DNA from: Bacteroidota bacterium
GTDB taxonomy: Bacteria > Bacteroidota > Bacteroidia > Chitinophagales > Chitinophagaceae
Reading direction: 5' to 3'
Assembly (NCBI GenBank): GCA_030831005.1
Contig: JAURLW010000020.1
Coordinates: forward strand, 1 to 7,266
Length of the DNA: 7,266 nt
Position 1 is the stretch's first letter. The number at the start of each line of letters is the position of its first letter. The notes beneath the pieces were generated by a model, which saw only the letters and a list, made by a program, of their open reading frames with translations, was not told the origin of the DNA and did no database searches. The position numbers were made by a program, and so were the translations under genes. Shown in pieces: positions 5,976 to 7,266 of this stretch.

Positions 5976-7266
5976 TTATTTCTTTAATGCTATAATTTTA
6001 ATTTCATTGGGTGCAATTTCTAATTGCTCCAATGAAATTTCTTTTTCAGCCAATAGGTCCCATGCTTTTGTATAGCCATTCATGCGCTCTGCAAGTTGTT
6101 GTTTATTCAAGCTAGCTTTTTCTTTTCCTCTATTCACACTTACCAGAATACAATTGGTATCTGTATATCTACAAAAGGTATACGTGCTTCCATTGGGTAC
6201 AAATTGCATTAATTTACCTGTAGCTAAAACCGGATTATTTTTACGAATAGCAATTAATTGCTTGGTAAACTGAAAGGCTTGTTCTTCTTCAGCCGTTCTA
6301 CCAGTAGCGGTAAATTTATTAATAGGGTCATTTGGCCAGCCACCTTTAAAATCTTTTCTTACCAATCCATCATTACGTCTAGGTACATTATTTTTTGCTA
6401 ATATTTCACCTGCTTGATATAAAGAAGGAATACCTCTTAGGGTAAAAAGAAGTCCCATGCCTATCTTCCATTTACTCATATCCTTGCCAACCAAAGAATA
6501 GAATCGGTCTAAATCATGATTTTCTATAAAGCATAAGTTTTTGCTTGGCTGATGATATAAAAAATCGTGAGTAAGCGTATTGTATAATTTTGCTAGTCCA
6601 CCATTCCAATTGGTTTCGCTTTGAAGGGCTTCTAATATGGAGAAATAGACTTGAAAATCTATGGCGCCACTTAGATTGCTGTTTGGTGCATTTTTTAATT
6701 TATTTTTTTCTGTAAAATAGGCCATGTTTAACACACCTGCCGATTCCCAAATTTCACCAGCTGACCAAAAATTAGGATACTCCTTTCTGATATAGGCCAT
6801 GCATTGATTCATAAACTCAACATCATTGTATGAATAAGTGTCAATTCTGAAACCATCAATTTGAGCGTAATTAATCCACCATAAATAACTTTGCATTAAA
6901 TACTTTGCTACTCTCGGATTACGTTCGTTCATATCTGGCATGGCATTGTCAAACCAGCCATCAACCATTTGTTTTTTATCATAATTACTCGCATAAGGAT
7001 CAAAATGAGTAGTAGCACGGTAATTGGTTCTTGTAAAAGCAGACCATTGATTTACCCATGATTTTTCGGGCATATCATGCATCATCCAATGCTCGCTTCC
7101 AATATGATTAGGTACTAAATCCATTACTAATTTCATGCCTTTGCTATGCAATTGCTTACCTAATTCTTTATATAAAGCATTGCTTCCTAATCTTGGATCG
7201 TTTAGGTAATGATCGGTCAATGCATAACCATGATAACTCGTATTTTTTTGATCATTGATTAAAGTA
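5976..7266 (-). CDS. GH13 alpha-amylase / cyclomaltodextrinase-type glycosidase (partial, N-terminus missing)
   Basis: The minus-strand frame is open from the right window edge to TAA at 5978-5976, showing 429 C-terminal residues. The true start lies beyond 7266; in-frame TTG at 7220 is an internal Leu codon, since the upstream codons encode the family-typical S-Y-H-G-Y-A just before L-T-D-H-Y. All four GH13 regions are present: I, D-L-V-P-N-H (7121-7104); II, G-F-R-I-D with the nucleophile Asp at 6842-6840; III, A-G-E-I-W with the acid/base Glu at 6755-6753; and IV, E-N-H-D with the transition-state Asp at 6515-6513. The Y-H-G-Y-A...D-P-R-L-G-S-N pattern and a beta-rich C-terminal domain (last ~85 residues) suggest the neopullulanase/cyclomaltodextrinase/SusA-like group, hydrolysing alpha-1,4 (perhaps alpha-1,6) glucans or maltodextrins. 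Location in the cell cannot be judged without the N-terminus. No susC/susD-like gene is visible. It converges on the transketolase gene with zero spacer. Confidence 0.93.
   Translation of the reverse strand, partial: TLINDQKNTSYHGYALTDHYLNDPRLGSNALYKELGKQLHSKGMKLVMDLVPNHIGSEHWMMHDMPEKSWVNQWSAFTRTNYRATTHFDPYASNYDKKQMVDGWFDNAMPDMNERNPRVAKYLMQSYLWWINYAQIDGFRIDTYSYNDVEFMNQCMAYIRKEYPNFWSAGEIWESAGVLNMAYFTEKNKLKNAPNSNLSGAIDFQVYFSILEALQSETNWNGGLAKLYNTLTHDFLYHQPSKNLCFIENHDLDRFYSLVGKDMSKWKIGMGLLFTLRGIPSLYQAGEILAKNNVPRRNDGLVRKDFKGGWPNDPINKFTATGRTAEEEQAFQFTKQLIAIRKNNPVLATGKLMQFVPNGSTYTFCRYTDTNCILVSVNRGKEKASLNKQQLAERMNGYTKAWDLLAEKEISLEQLEIAPNEIKIIALKK
6000..6046 (+). terminator. Intrinsic terminator of the transketolase transcript, inside the amylase CDS
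   Basis: An outer stem pairs 6000-6010 (AATTTCATTGG) perfectly with 6029-6039, and an inner stem pairs 6013-6018 (GCAATT) perfectly with 6022-6027 around a 3-nt TCT loop. Only G6011/T6012 opposite T6028 interrupt it. The stem is followed on the plus strand by TCTTTTTC, giving a classic hairpin plus U-tract, 24 nt after the transketolase stop. The same bases encode the last residues of the amylase on the other strand. In the minus direction the hairpin is not followed by a T-tract, so it should act for the plus-strand transcript. Confidence 0.65.

Noticed and set aside
7218..7220. TTG at 7220 as the amylase start
   Set aside because: The frame stays open upstream and encodes the conserved Y-H-G-Y-A segment; the GH13 barrel would lose its first strands.

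Overview
The window looks like ordinary chromosomal DNA from a Bacteroidota bacterium, probably Chitinophagaceae or a close relative; the genus is not resolvable by eye. The evidence is AT-rich sequence, almost no Shine-Dalgarno sequences before the genes, TAnnTTTG-like -7 promoter boxes, and a Rho factor with a long Lys/Glu-rich N-terminal insert and a Q-P-K-T-G-K-T P-loop. No mobile element, tRNA, rRNA, CRISPR array or phage gene was seen.

Layout. On the minus strand at the left edge is the N-terminal part of an exported TPR-like protein (615 down to 1, running off the window). A 131-bp divergent intergenic region separates it from a plus-strand block: pheS (747-1772), an extended-SDR NAD-dependent epimerase/reductase (1782-2765), a 156-bp gap with a candidate structured leader, rho (2922-4625), an eIF1/SUI1-like factor (4648-4986) and the C-terminal half of a split transketolase (5013-5975). 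Convergent to these is a GH13 alpha-amylase/cyclomaltodextrinase-type enzyme (minus strand, stop at 5976, N-terminus beyond 7266). The transketolase and amylase stop codons abut with no spacer.

How the genes fit together. pheS, rho and the SUI1-like gene serve translation and transcription; the transketolase half and the amylase serve carbon metabolism. They do not form a recognisable single pathway or a new system. pheS and the epimerase are probably co-transcribed (9-bp gap). rho, the SUI1-like gene and the transketolase half are closely spaced (22 and 26 bp), but the transketolase half may have its own promoter.

The most interesting signals are regulatory. A long, nearly perfect hairpin followed by a T-tract lies inside the 3' coding end of the amylase gene and probably terminates the opposing transketolase transcript. 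Two inverted repeats and two tiny ORFs lie in the rho leader. Promoter -7-like boxes sit only 4-6 nt before the pheS and transketolase start codons, suggesting leaderless or near-leaderless mRNAs. I found no convincing evidence of a previously undescribed multi-gene system.
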